Source: an uncultured Oscillospiraceae bacterium
Lineage (GTDB): Bacteria > Bacillota > Clostridia > Oscillospirales > Oscillospiraceae
Reading direction: 5' to 3'
NCBI GenBank assembly: GCA_950075865.1
Contig: CATMVA010000009.1
Coordinates: 1-64,000, forward strand
DNA length: 64,000 nt
Shown here: piece by piece, positions 42,496 through 51,618 of the stretch
Layout of the letters: each line of letters begins with the position of its first letter
Position numbering within the stretch: position 1 is the stretch's first letter
The notes under the pieces: model-generated
What the model was told of the DNA's origin: nothing
The model's input: only the letters and a program-made list of their open reading frames with translations
The model's database searches: none
Position numbers and translations under genes: made by a program

Positions 42496-43359
42496 TTGCA
42501 GGTGGGATCGAATGAACTGCCCCATGAGGGCGATGGCCTCCCGGCTGTCGTCGGTGGGCGCAAAGCCGGTGAAGCCGTGGGGCTGCTCGGGGTACTCCTT
42601 CACAGTTACGTCCACCCCTGCCGAGCGAAGGGTCCCGGCGTAGCGGAGCCCCTCGTCATGAAGGCTGTCGTGGCCGCAGAGGATGAGCAGGGCGGGGGGC
42701 ATACCCGCCAGGTCCTCCGCTGCTGCAAAGGCGGGGGAGACTTGGATGTCCCGGGCGGTCTCCCCCGGGGCGTAGCAGGCGTTGAACATCTCCATCATCC
42801 AGTTGGGCAGAGCCCCTTTGGGATGGGGCTTTTCCGTTGGGGGCGTGGCGCAATCCGTCACCGGATAGTCCAGCACCTGACATTTGAATCGAAATTTCCG
42901 CTCCGCCAGGTCATTCATACAGGTGACGGTGGCCAGATCGCCTCCGGCGCTGTGGCCGCCGATGGCCATACGCTCGGTATCTATACCCAATTCCGAAGCC
43001 TGGGAGACATACCAGGCGATCACATCGTGGATGGCCTCCACCGCCGCCGGGTAAGGGTGGTCGGGGGCCTTGGGGTAGTCGATGGAGATGCCCTTCATCC
43101 CCAGGGCTTGAAGGGCAAGGCATATGGTCTCGTCCATGTCGGCGCTGCCCAGGACGAAGCCGCCCCCGTGGAGGTCCACGAACAGGGGCTGCGTTTCGGT
43201 GACGTCAAAGCCATACTCCAGCACCCGCACCTTGCCCCGGCGGGTGTCCACCGTACGCTCCCGGCCTTCGGCAGCGGTGCGGTAGATGCCGAAGCCATGC
43301 CTGACCACCCGGCGGTATATGCCCTGGAGCCGCCGGGCCAGCCATAATGTTCCTGACAT
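42493..43359 (-). CDS. Alpha/beta hydrolase (hormone-sensitive lipase-like esterase)
   Basis: 288 residues. The oxyanion motif DLHGGGFVLG, the nucleophile elbow GGHSAGGD, and the C-terminal Asp (LILCGHDSLHDE) and His (EQPHGFTG) complete the triad of the HSL / acetyl-hydrolase family. The start codon overlaps the pyrG stop (ATGA) and an AAAGGA lies inside the pyrG end, so translation is coupled. No signal peptide, so cytoplasmic. Substrate not predictable. Confidence 0.9.
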   Translation of the reverse strand: MSGTLWLARRLQGIYRRVVRHGFGIYRTAAEGRERTVDTRRGKVRVLEYGFDVTETQPLFVDLHGGGFVLGSADMDETICLALQALGMKGISIDYPKAPDHPYPAAVEAIHDVIAWYVSQASELGIDTERMAIGGHSAGGDLATVTCMNDLAERKFRFKCQVLDYPVTDCATPPTEKPHPKGALPNWMMEMFNACYAPGETARDIQVSPAFAAAEDLAGMPPALLILCGHDSLHDEGLRYAGTLRSAGVDVTVKEYPEQPHGFTGFAPTDDSREAIALMGQFIRSHLQ

Positions 43360-44963
43360 CAGATGCGTCCTTTCTTTGCCGCCCGGATGAATTCCCGGAA
43401 CAGGGGGTGGGCCTTGTTGGGACGGCTTTTGAATTCGGGGTGGAACTGGACGCCCACGAACCAGGGGTGGTTTTGGAGCTCCACGATCTCCACCAGACGG
43501 CCGTCGGGGGAGGTACCGGCCAGGGTGAGGCCCGAGGTCTGGAGCTCCTCCCGGAAGGTGTTGGAGAACTCGTAGCGGTGGCGGTGGCGCTCCCGGATGA
43601 GGTCCTCGCCGTAGGCCGCCAGGGTCCGGGTGCCCGGGGTCAAATGGCAGGGGCAAGCTCCCAGACGCATGGTGCCCCCCTTGGCGGTGATCCCCACCTG
43701 ATCGGGCATCAGGTCGATGACCGGGTGGTGGGTGGTGAGGTCAAACTCACTGGAGTTGGCGTCTGCCATGCCGGAGACCTGCCGGGCGAACTCCACCACC
43801 GCCATCTGCATGCCCAGGCAGATGCCGAAGAAGGGGACAGAATGTTCCCGGGCGTAGCGGATGGCGGCGATCATGCCCTCGGCGCCCCGGGCGCCGAAGC
43901 CGCCGGGGACCAGGATACCGTCGCAGTCCCTCAGCCGCTGGGCGGCGTTCCCGTCGGTAATCTGCTCGGAATCCACCCAGTCGATGTCCACCATCACGTC
44001 GTTCTCAATGCCCCCGTGGTGGAGGGCCTCAGCCACTGACAGGTAAGCGTCGTGGAGGTTCATGTACTTACCCACCATGGCGATCTTCACACGGTTTTTG
44101 GCGTTTTTGGCCCGGTCCACCATGGCCCTCCAGCCGGTGAGGTCGGGGGTGCGGTCAGGAAGCCCCAGCCGCTTGCAGACCACCCGGCCCAGCCCCTCCG
44201 CTTCCAGCATGAGGGGCACCTCGTAGAGGATGGGGGCGGTGCGGTTGGGGATGGCGTTCTCAGTGGGGATGTTGCAGAACAGGGCGATCTTGTCCCGCAC
44301 ATCCTTGGGGATGTCGTAGTCGGAACGGCACAAAATCACGTCGGGCTGGATGCCCAAAGACAGCAGCTCCTTGGCCGAGTGCTGGGTGGGTTTGCTTTTC
44401 AGCTCCCCGGTGCCGGGGATGGAGACGATGAGGGAGACGTGGAGGAACAGGCTGTTCTCCCGGCCCACCTCCACGGCGGCCTGGCGGATGGCTTCCAGAA
44501 AGGGCTGGGACTCGATGTCGCCCACGGTGCCGCCCACCTCGGTAATGACCACATCGGCCCCGGTTTCCTCGCCGGCTAGATAAATGTGGCGCTTGATCTC
44601 GTCGGTGATGTGGGGGATGACCTGCACGGTGCCCCCCAGGTAGTCGCCGCTCCGCTCCCGGTTGAGGACGTTCCAGTAGACCTTGCCCGAGGTCACCGAG
44701 GAGTGGACGGTGAGATTTTCGTCGATGAACCGCTCGTAGTGTCCCAGGTCCAGGTCGGTCTCGGCCCCGTCCTCGGTGACAAAGACCTCCCCGTGCTGGT
44801 AGGGGGACATGGTGCCGGGGTCCACGTTCAGGTAGGGGTCGAACTTCTGGATGGTGACCTTGTACCCCCGGGCCTTCAGGAGCCGGCCCAAAGAGGCGGC
44901 CGCAATGCCCTTGCCCAGGCCGGAGACCACGCCGCCGGTGACGAAGATGTACTTGGTTGACAT
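43359..44963 (-). CDS. pyrG: CTP synthase
   Basis: Converts UTP to CTP using glutamine. 534 residues: synthetase domain with the P-loop [20 protein letters not shown] and [20 protein letters not shown]; glutaminase domain with [15 protein letters not shown] (catalytic Cys) and the final VQFHPEF (His, Glu). Its own promoter is upstream, and the esterase gene follows in the same transcript. Confidence 0.98.
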   Translation of the reverse strand: MSTKYIFVTGGVVSGLGKGIAAASLGRLLKARGYKVTIQKFDPYLNVDPGTMSPYQHGEVFVTEDGAETDLDLGHYERFIDENLTVHSSVTSGKVYWNVLNRERSGDYLGGTVQVIPHITDEIKRHIYLAGEETGADVVITEVGGTVGDIESQPFLEAIRQAAVEVGRENSLFLHVSLIVSIPGTGELKSKPTQHSAKELLSLGIQPDVILCRSDYDIPKDVRDKIALFCNIPTENAIPNRTAPILYEVPLMLEAEGLGRVVCKRLGLPDRTPDLTGWRAMVDRAKNAKNRVKIAMVGKYMNLHDAYLSVAEALHHGGIENDVMVDIDWVDSEQITDGNAAQRLRDCDGILVPGGFGARGAEGMIAAIRYAREHSVPFFGICLGMQMAVVEFARQVSGMADANSSEFDLTTHHPVIDLMPDQVGITAKGGTMRLGACPCHLTPGTRTLAAYGEDLIRERHRHRYEFSNTFREELQTSGLTLAGTSPDGRLVEIVELQNHPWFVGVQFHPEFKSRPNKAHPLFREFIRAAKKGRI

Positions 44964-45034
44964 AATAATTCCTCCCGTCCCGGCCCCATTGCCGTGGCCG
45001 GCGCTCCTGCCGGCGTCAAAATCATAACGGGACT

Positions 45035-45064
45035 ATTTTACGCCCTGGGGCGGCCCTTTGTCAA
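45035..45064 (-). promoter_or_regulatory. Predicted promoter of pyrG
   Basis: Minus strand TTGACA (45059-45064), 18-base spacer, TAAAAT (45035-45040). I see no PyrG-type attenuator G-run at the predicted start. Confidence 0.7.
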
Positions 45065-45127
45065 CGAGAAAAATCCAAAAAATGACATTAAATTCAATTT
45101 TTTGGTAAATGAAAAATGAGGAAAAAG

Positions 45128-45169
45128 GAAACCGCCTCCGCCGGCTTTTTGTCCGGCGGAGGCGGTTTC
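45128..45169 (-). terminator. Terminator after the RidA remnant
   Basis: A perfect 17-bp stem (45128-45144 with 45153-45169) of GAAACCGCCTCCGCCGG type. Confidence 0.88.
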
Positions 45170-45192
45170 TATAAAAGGAGTAGTGGAACGCA

Positions 45193-45507
45193 TTATTGGA
45201 CGGCGATGGCCCCGATCTCGCAGAGGGCGCCCTTGGGCAAGGTCTTTACCGCCGCGCAGGAGCGGGCGGGCTTGGAGACGAAAAATTTGGCGTAGACCTC
45301 GTTAAAGGAGGCAAAGCCGCCCATATCAGCGAGGAAGCAGGTGGTTTTGGTGACCTTATCAAAACCGGTTCCCACAGCCGTCAGAATGGCCCCCACATTA
45401 TGGCAGCTCCATTCGGCCTGGGCGGTGATGCCCAGACCTGCGGCGGCGTAGCCCTGGTAGTAGGGCCCGATGGCGCTGGGGGCGTTTTTGGTGTCGATGA
45501 CTTTCAT
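45193..45507 (-). pseudogene. RidA family protein with internal deletion
   Basis: 104 residues against about 125 for the family. The start MKVIDTKNAPSAIGPYYQGY and the end SKPARSCAAVKTLPKGALCEIGAIAV match RidA (YjgF/YER057c), an enamine/imine deaminase. After GYAAAGLGI the sequence jumps to TAQAEWSCHNVG; the usual TSGQIPLDPATGE-type segment of 20 or more residues is missing in frame. That segment forms part of the substrate cleft, so the product is probably inactive. An AAAGGA precedes the ATG. It lies downstream of another damaged gene. Confidence 0.75.
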
Positions 45508-45520
45508 GGAAAAGATTCCT

Positions 45521-45921
45521 TTAACTGATGATCTGGGCCAGCTCCTTGGGGGAGGGCACGTCGTCCACGGTTTTGCCGTAGGAATCAGCTGGGCCAGATA
45601 GGAGACGATGGAGATACCGAACACCGAAAGACTCAGGTTGGAGATCAGCATGATCAGGGCACCGTCACCAGTAAAGAAGGGGGGCAGACACAGGGCGCTT
45701 TGATCGTAGCTTCCGCCGGGAAGGACAAAGGTAGCGGACAGAATAGGCGAGCGGATGTACTCCAAAAACACAATGAACATGGCTAAAACCACGGCCAAAG
45801 TAATGCCGCGGCCGGCGTAGTAGATGCCGATTCCCAGCATAGAGAAAATTCCGGCACCGATACAGCTTCCGATTCCTATGGATGTCAGGTCAAATACGCC
45901 GAGCTTTTTCCTTTTCGTTAT
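45521..45921 (-). pseudogene. Remnant of an APC-type amino-acid permease joined to another gene's end
   Basis: From 45921 the minus strand reads TKRKKLGVFDLTSIGIGSC, then a glycine-rich first helix and LEYIRSPILSATFVLPGGSYDQ. That is the N-terminal quarter of an amino-acid / polyamine permease. The codon at the expected start, nine bases after GGGAGG, is ATA rather than ATG. Near 45590 the permease similarity stops and another frame continues (DSYGKTVDDVPSPKELAQIIS, then TAA at 45521-45523), which looks like the C-terminus of an unrelated protein. A deletion has fused two genes out of frame. Confidence 0.7.
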
Positions 45922-46075
45922 GAATGCTGTCCTCCCAGCAGCAGATACAAATAGCCCTAAATAATTTAAGACCTTAACTATTTACGCCACAAGCCATTTG
46001 CGGATACAAGGTATTTATGAAAATTTGGAGAATGCCCCAAAAATAAGAACAGCTTTTTGCGCATTGCGCACAAAA

Positions 46076-46098
46076 AGAGGGCGGTAAAACCGCCCTCT
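46076..46098 (-). terminator. Terminator after the frameshifted small gene
   Basis: AGAGGGCGGT / ACCGCCCTCT with a T run on the minus strand. Confidence 0.88.
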
Positions 46099-46113
46099 AA
46101 AGGTGTTGGAACA

Positions 46114-46369
46114 TTATTTGTCTTTGCTTTCGGGGTGAAGGAGGGCCACATACTTTTCCATAGCCTTGTACATGGTCTCTATCTCCTCGAAGGTCAAGTT
46201 GTGGCGCATATTGATGTAGTCGTTGTAGCCCAGAACGAACTTGTAGATGACGTTCATCTTTTTGTCCAACACGGCAAAGGAGCGGTAAAGTTCCTCAGGG
46301 GGGCATGCCGGATAGGTCCCAGCCTTCGTTTTTAGACAGGTCGGAAAAGTTCTGCAAATCAGTGGTCAT
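46114..46369 (-). pseudogene. Small protein gene broken by a frameshift in a six-C run
   Basis: The minus strand ATG at 46367-46369 begins MTTDLQNFSDLSKNEGWDLS and stops after 24 codons. The next frame continues smoothly as PEELYRSFAVLDKK to NMRHNLTFEEIETMYKAMEKYV and a TAA at 46114. Removing one C from the run at 46298-46303 restores a single frame of 84 residues (...SGMPPEELYRSF...). It could be a sequencing error, a recent mutation or phase variation. The intact protein would be small, helical and soluble; I recognise no family. Confidence 0.7.
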
Positions 46370-46390
46370 GGAGTCCCTCTGCGGTGGGGA

Positions 46391-47875
46391 TTACCGGTGG
46401 TAGAGCTTTTTGGTCTCGTACTGTGGCTCGCAGGTGACCTGTAATCCCAGCTTTTTATAGAGGCGCATATCGGTGGCCGAGAGCATCACCGACACGTGGG
46501 CCTGGCAGTTCCGAAGGGAGGCCAGCTGGTCCATGGCCTTGTCGGCCAGGGGATTGGTGGTGGCGCTGGAGGCCAGAGCGATGAGGACTTCGTCCGAGTG
46601 GAGCCGGGGGTTGAGGCTGCCCAGGTGCTCCACCTTCAGGTGCTGGATGGGCATGATGGCTTCGGGGGAGATGAGGTCCAGGGTCTGGGGGATACCGGCC
46701 AGGGCCTTGAGGGCGTTGAGGACGGCACCGGCGGCGGGGCCCATCAGGTCGGAGGTCTTGCCGGTGACCAGCCGGCCGTCGGGAAGCTCTATGGCGGCGG
46801 AGGGGGAACCGGTCTCCTGGGCCACCGCCAGGGCGGCCGTGACCACCTTTCGGTCGGTGGCGGTGACCCCAGTCTGGTTCATCAAAAGCTCCAGCTTGTA
46901 GACCGTCTCGTCGCTGCCCTTGCCCCGGCGGCGGTCGCAGAGGGCGTCGTAGTACCGCCGGATGATCTCTTGCCGGGCGGCGTTTTGGACGGCCTCGTCG
47001 TCGAAGATGCAGTAGCCCGCCATGTTGACCCCCATGTCGGTGGGGGACTTGTAGGGACTCTCTCCCATGATGGTCTCGAACATCCGGGAGAGGACGGGGA
47101 AGACCTCTACGTCCCGGTTGTAGTTCACCGTGGTCTCTCCGTAGGCGGCCAGGTGGAAGGGGTCGATCATGTTCACGTCGTTGAGGTCGGCGGTGGCCGC
47201 CTCGTAGGCCCGGTTTACCGGGTGCTCCAGAGGGAGGTTCCAGATGGGGAAGGTTTCAAACTTGGCATAGCCCGCCTTGACCCCCCGCTGGTACTCGTGG
47301 TAGAGCTGGGAGAGGCAGACCGCCATCTTGCCGCTGCCCGGGCCGGGGGCGGTGACCACAACCAGGGGGAGGGAGGTCTCCACAAACTGGTTTCTGCCAT
47401 AGCCATCTTCACTGACGATGAAGGGGATGTTGTGGGGGTAGCCCTCGATGGGATAATGGCGGTAGACCCGGACCCCCAGTCCCTCCAGACGATTCTGGAA
47501 GGCGGCGGCCGCAGACTGGCCGGTGAAGCGGGTGATGACCACGCTGCCGACATAAAGACCCATCTCTCGGAAGGCGTCGATGAGCCGGAGTACGTCCACA
47601 TCGTAGGTGATGCCCAGGTCGCCCCGGACCTTGTTTTTCTCGATGTCGGCGGCGTTGATGGCGATGACGATCTCGGCCTGGTCCTTCAGCTGGGTCAGCA
47701 TCCGGATCTTGCTGTCCGGCTCAAAGCCGGGGAGCACACGGGCGGCGTGGTAGTCGTCAAAGAGCTTGCCGCCGAACTCCAGGTAGAGCTTGCCGCCGAA
47801 CTGGGCAATGCGCTCTTGGATGTGGGCGGATTGGGTCTCTAAGTATTTGGCGTTGTCGAAACCGGGCTTCCTCAT
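46391..47875 (-). CDS. DUF1846 domain protein
   Basis: 494 residues, the normal length of the DUF1846 family, which is widespread in Firmicutes. Recognisable parts: [15 protein letters not shown] start, [20 protein letters not shown], a [21 protein letters not shown] stretch that looks like a nucleotide-binding loop, and [18 protein letters not shown]. The fold has a P-loop-like N-terminal part; the cellular role is unknown. Start at 47875; upstream is the lipoprotein gene 36 bases away in the same direction. Confidence 0.9.
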   Translation of the reverse strand: MRKPGFDNAKYLETQSAHIQERIAQFGGKLYLEFGGKLFDDYHAARVLPGFEPDSKIRMLTQLKDQAEIVIAINAADIEKNKVRGDLGITYDVDVLRLIDAFREMGLYVGSVVITRFTGQSAAAAFQNRLEGLGVRVYRHYPIEGYPHNIPFIVSEDGYGRNQFVETSLPLVVVTAPGPGSGKMAVCLSQLYHEYQRGVKAGYAKFETFPIWNLPLEHPVNRAYEAATADLNDVNMIDPFHLAAYGETTVNYNRDVEVFPVLSRMFETIMGESPYKSPTDMGVNMAGYCIFDDEAVQNAARQEIIRRYYDALCDRRRGKGSDETVYKLELLMNQTGVTATDRKVVTAALAVAQETGSPSAAIELPDGRLVTGKTSDLMGPAAGAVLNALKALAGIPQTLDLISPEAIMPIQHLKVEHLGSLNPRLHSDEVLIALASSATTNPLADKAMDQLASLRNCQAHVSVMLSATDMRLYKKLGLQVTCEPQYETKKLYHR

Positions 47876-47911
47876 CCGACCGTCCCCTCCGTATCCCCGC
47901 AGTGTTGGTGT

Positions 47912-48649
47912 TTACTGAGCGTTGTAGTCGATGATGAGCCAGTCCAGGTTGCTGAAATCCTCGTTGCTGATGAAGAGGGAGCCGTCCTCGGAGAGCTGGA
48001 CCTGGATGACGATGTTCTTCTCGGCCAGGGTGCCGATGTTGGGGATCTGGGTTTCCAGCAGGTTCAGAAGGGTGTCGTAGTACTCGGGGGCGAAAACATT
48101 GGTGTACCAGTCGATGTACTCGTCGTCGCTCATGGAGTCCACGTCCACGTTGTCAAACTTGGCCCAGAAAGCCTCGAAGCCGTCCTCAAAGTTGTCGTCC
48201 ACCAGCTTGATGATGTCCAGGGGCCGCACGTTCACCTTGACGGCGAAGGTGCCGTCGTCCTGCTTGCTGGAGGAGGCGACGGTGTAATCGGCCTTGGCGT
48301 AGATCTGCTTATAGAGCTCACGGGCCTGATGGAGCTGCATGTCCGAGGGGGTCAGGGTGGTGTTCCGGTCCTCGGGGGAGGGAATGCCGTAAATGCCCAT
48401 GAAGTACTCGGCCTCGTACTCGATCTTGGAGTCGTACTGCTCCCTGGCGTCGCTGGTAGTCACGTTGCTGTAAAACTCCACGAAGCCGCTGAACTGGCCC
48501 TTGTAAGTAGTGTCCATCTCTATCTGAACACACTTCTTGGCGTCCTCGGTGCTGATCTTGTCGCCGTCCCGGCAGCCGGCCAGGCCCAAGATCATCAGCG
48601 CGGCCAGGGACAGGGTAAGGATGTGTTTTGTGAGATTCATCTTTTTCAT
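47912..48649 (-). CDS. Lipoprotein, paralogue of the one at 38156
   Basis: 245 residues with signal peptide and lipobox LAGC (cysteine about 26). The body aligns with the lipoprotein at 38156-39067 over about 200 residues but lacks the Pro-rich tail. Conserved points include YEAEYFMGIYGI, ELYKQIYAKADY, VNVRPLDIIK and LDWLIIDYNAQ at the end. DUF5105-like, function unknown. TAGGAGG precedes the ATG. Confidence 0.85.
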   Translation of the reverse strand: MKKMNLTKHILTLSLAALMILGLAGCRDGDKISTEDAKKCVQIEMDTTYKGQFSGFVEFYSNVTTSDAREQYDSKIEYEAEYFMGIYGIPSPEDRNTTLTPSDMQLHQARELYKQIYAKADYTVASSSKQDDGTFAVKVNVRPLDIIKLVDDNFEDGFEAFWAKFDNVDVDSMSDDEYIDWYTNVFAPEYYDTLLNLLETQIPNIGTLAEKNIVIQVQLSEDGSLFISNEDFSNLDWLIIDYNAQ

Positions 48650-48799
48650 GGTTATAGTTTCCTCCTACATAAAGAACTGAGGGCCCCTTTTCGGTAAGCC
48701 CATATCTCTTTTATTCTATCATAGTTCCCGCAGAATAGGAAGATGAAAATTTACAAAATATCCATAATTTTTTCTCGGACGAGAGGTCACACAAAAACA

Positions 48800-48826
48800 G
48801 CCCCGGACAGGCAGGCTGTCCGGGGC
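48800..48826 (-). terminator. Terminator of the DHHW gene
   Basis: GCCCCGGACAG / CTGTCCGGGGC followed by TTTTTG on the minus strand. Confidence 0.92.
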
Positions 48827-48833
48827 AAAACCC

Positions 48834-49967
48834 TTACCTCAGGAAGGGGAAGTTGGCGTCGCTGGTGAAGTTGGGTACCGAGTAGAGCACCAGCACCTGG
48901 TCGATGCCGGCCTTGGTCACATAGCTGGACAGGGGGGCTTTGCAGTAGCGCAGGTCAGCCAGGTGGATCTCCGAGTAGTGGGCGGTGAGGAAGGGCACCA
49001 GGGAGTCGGTGTAGCTGTCCCGGATGATGAGGAGCTTGGGCTTGTCGGTGTTTCCGGTCTCCACCACGGCCAGGGGCTGGTTGCCTCCCAGGAACATGGA
49101 GTACTTATCCTTCTTGTCAAGGTAACTCTCGTCATAGAGCTGCCGCTCCTCCACGACGAGGGGGTTCCAGTCGGCGTCGCAGGTGACCGAGGAGACACGG
49201 ATGCCCTCCTCGGGGACGTAGGTGTCCATCTCGTCGGGGGCGACCCAGCGGACGCCCGAGGAGGAGAAGACCGTGCCGTAGAAGGAGCCGGAGACCGTGG
49301 TCTTCTGATACTGGCTCAGGGGGACGGGCTCGTAGTCCAGGGCGTCGGCCAGGGCCACATAGCCGTAGTAAGCCCCCAGGGAGGTCCAGTGGTGGTCGGT
49401 GCGGTAGAAGATGGCCTCGTCCTTATGCGCCATCAGCGTGGAGAGAATGTCCACGGTGGGGAGGGCGGTGTTCTCGGCCACATAATCCAGCACCAGCTTC
49501 TGGTCATAGTTGGGGGCATTGGCCGGGAGCTTGTGGGACCAAACACAGGCCTGGGTGGGGATGAGCCCCAGGGTCACCGGGACCTCCACCGCGGCGGCAA
49601 ACTGGTTGACCTTATCCAGATTCCGGCTGACCCGGTCGGCGTCAGGCTCATCAAAGCGGGTGATGAGGGCACCGTCGGCGCAGAAATAGACATCGTTGTT
49701 CTCCTTCTTGCCCAGGATCCGCTCCACATAGGCCTTTCCGGCTACCCAGAAGTCCCGGAGGACGAACTGGTCGTTGACGTAGGTCTCGTAGTCCGACATG
49801 AAGGACCCGGACAGAAGGGTGTCGGCAGTGAGTTTAGGCTTCTGGGCCAGGGCCCGGTTCTCGATCTGGGAGAACTCCTGGTCCGGGGTGAGGGCGTTGG
49901 CCGCCACCGACAGGGTCAGGACCCCGCAGAACAGGCCGGTGATAAAGCGGGCGTATTTTTTTGACAT
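48834..49967 (-). CDS. DHHW family extracytoplasmic protein (AlgX/SGNH-like)
   Basis: 377 residues. An N-terminal hydrophobic segment (about 5-25) is an uncleaved anchor or signal. The family hallmark YRTDHHWTSLGAYYGY (about 195-210), with Asp-His-His, and the distal IIRDSYTDSLVPFL (Ser with Asp) form an SGNH-like catalytic arrangement. Proteins of this type work with MBOAT partners to acylate surface polysaccharides. It is the last gene of the group MBOAT-DHHW, 113 bases after the MBOAT gene with a REP element between. Confidence 0.88.
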   Translation of the reverse strand: MSKKYARFITGLFCGVLTLSVAANALTPDQEFSQIENRALAQKPKLTADTLLSGSFMSDYETYVNDQFVLRDFWVAGKAYVERILGKKENNDVYFCADGALITRFDEPDADRVSRNLDKVNQFAAAVEVPVTLGLIPTQACVWSHKLPANAPNYDQKLVLDYVAENTALPTVDILSTLMAHKDEAIFYRTDHHWTSLGAYYGYVALADALDYEPVPLSQYQKTTVSGSFYGTVFSSSGVRWVAPDEMDTYVPEEGIRVSSVTCDADWNPLVVEERQLYDESYLDKKDKYSMFLGGNQPLAVVETGNTDKPKLLIIRDSYTDSLVPFLTAHYSEIHLADLRYCKAPLSSYVTKAGIDQVLVLYSVPNFTSDANFPFLR

Positions 49968-49997
49968 AAAAAGACCTCCTTGATAGGCCGCAGCTTG

Positions 49998-50078
49998 TAG
50001 GGGCCGCTGTTCTCAGCGGCCCAATGGAGACGTCTGCCGTATCGGCGAGTGGGCCGATGAGGACATCGGCCCCTACGG
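49998..50078. repeat. REP-like double hairpin C
   Basis: GGGCCGCTG / CAGCGGCCC (50001-50022) and GGGCCGATG / CATCGGCCC (50051-50072), with GTAGGGG before and CCCTACGG after. The last 25 bases (50054-50078) match element B on the other strand with one mismatch. Confidence 0.75.
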
Positions 50079-50080
50079 AT

Positions 50081-51535
50081 TCAGAAGCGGAAATACAGGA
50101 AGGGGTTATAGGTGGCGTCCACAAGATAGCAGGTGCAGATGAGGAGCACAGCTACCATCAGGATGGGGAGGGCGATCTGCCGGGGTTTTTCTCCAAGCTT
50201 GTCCCACAGCCTTTTTCCCAGGGGGGTGGAGGCCAGGACGGCAATGGCCATGATGGGCAGGTAGCTGGCCAGATAGTAGAGGAAGTCGGTATTCCACAGC
50301 CCGCCCCCGGCGAAGCCGAACATGGCCGCCAGGTAGGGCCCAAGCTGGGCAAAGTCCTCCACGGCGAAGAGGGCCCAGCCGATCAGGATGAAGAACAGGG
50401 CGTAGACGTGCCGGAGCCAGACCGGGGCCCGGTCCAGGCATTTCTTGAGGAAGAACTTTTCTACCACCAGCAGCACGCCGTAGTAGAGACCCCACAGCAG
50501 GAAGTTCCAGCTGGCCCCGTGCCAGATGCCGGTAGCCGCCCAGACGATCATCAGGTTCAGGAGCAGCCGGGACTTGCTCACCCGGTTGCCCCCCAGGGGG
50601 ATATACAGGTACTCCCGAAACCAGGTGCCCAGGGAGATATGCCACCGCCGCCAGAACTCGGTGAGGGACTGGGAGATGTAGGGGTAGTTGAAGTTCTCCA
50701 GGAACTCAAAGCCCAGCATCCGGCCCAGGCCAATGGCCATGTCGGAGTAGCCCGAGAAGTCGAAGTAGAGCTGGAGGGCAAAGGCCAGGATCCCCAGCCA
50801 GGAGCCCAGAACGGTAAGGTTTTGGGTGGGAGTGGCCAGATAGATGTCCCAGAGCATGCCGATGTTGTTGGCCAGCAGGACCTTCTTGGCCAGGCCCACC
50901 GTGAAGCGCTGAACGCCGGCGGCGAACTTTTCCGCTGTGTGGTCCCGGCGGTCGATCTGGTCCCCCAGGTCCTTATACTTGATGATGGGCCCGGCGATGA
51001 GCTGGGGGAACAGGGTGACAAAGGTGCCGAAGTTGATGATGCTCCGCTGGGCTTTGGCGTCCCCCCGGTACACGTCGATGGTGTAGCTCATGGTCTGGAA
51101 GGTATAGAAGGAGATGCCGATGGGCAGGGCGGGGGTGTGGGGCGGCAGGTTGATCCCAAAGCTCCGCATCCAGCCGTCAAAGGCCTTCCACAGGTCGGCC
51201 CGGAACAGACCCTGGACGCCGAAGCTGGTCATCAGGAAGTCCCAGTACTTGAAGAAAAAGAGCAGGGCCAGGTTGAAGATGACCGAGGAGGCCACCGCCA
51301 TCCGGGCGCCCCGGTCGTTGCCCTTGGCCTTGCATTTCTCCACGATCCGGCCGTGGGTGTAGTCGATGGCGGTGGAGAGGAACATGATGAGGATATATAC
51401 CGGCTCTCCCCAGGCGTAGAAGATCAGGTTCAGGACCAGCAGCACCAGGTTCCGCAGCTTGAGGGGGGTGAGATAATAGGCCGCCAGGACGATGGGGAGA
51501 TAGAAAAAGAAAAAGAAGGCGCTGGAAAAGACCAT
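50081..51535 (-). CDS. MBOAT family O-acyltransferase (AlgI / DltB-like)
   Basis: 484 residues with about ten or more membrane helices. Family motifs: FFFYLPIVLAAYYL start, TEFWRRWHISLGTWFREYLYIPLGGNR, and the catalytic histidine in GIWHGASWNFLLWGLYYG. It moves acyl (usually acetyl) groups across the membrane to the DHHW partner or the polysaccharide. The start follows GAGGTGATC. It ends three bases before the REP element. Confidence 0.95.
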   Translation of the reverse strand: MVFSSAFFFFFYLPIVLAAYYLTPLKLRNLVLLVLNLIFYAWGEPVYILIMFLSTAIDYTHGRIVEKCKAKGNDRGARMAVASSVIFNLALLFFFKYWDFLMTSFGVQGLFRADLWKAFDGWMRSFGINLPPHTPALPIGISFYTFQTMSYTIDVYRGDAKAQRSIINFGTFVTLFPQLIAGPIIKYKDLGDQIDRRDHTAEKFAAGVQRFTVGLAKKVLLANNIGMLWDIYLATPTQNLTVLGSWLGILAFALQLYFDFSGYSDMAIGLGRMLGFEFLENFNYPYISQSLTEFWRRWHISLGTWFREYLYIPLGGNRVSKSRLLLNLMIVWAATGIWHGASWNFLLWGLYYGVLLVVEKFFLKKCLDRAPVWLRHVYALFFILIGWALFAVEDFAQLGPYLAAMFGFAGGGLWNTDFLYYLASYLPIMAIAVLASTPLGKRLWDKLGEKPRQIALPILMVAVLLICTCYLVDATYNPFLYFRF

Positions 51536-51560
51536 ACTGGATCACCTCGGTCAAAAATTG

Positions 51561-51587
51561 GGGCGGGGTGGCTTTGCCGCCCCGCCC
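51561..51587 (-). terminator. GC hairpin between the DUF4358 and MBOAT genes
   Basis: GGGCGGGGCGGC pairs with GCCACCCCGCCC (minus strand; one mismatch or G-T pair), followed by AATTTTTG. It may be an internal attenuator. Confidence 0.7.
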
Positions 51588-51618
51588 GCTTCAGGGATAT
51601 GTCCGTTGAGCAATTATT

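Noticed and set aside
45193..45840. A single 215-residue membrane protein / RidA fusion
   Set aside because: The RidA part has its own ATG and AAAGGA. The linker region reads as another protein's C-terminus in a different frame, ending in a TAA at 45521, so the long frame is accidental.
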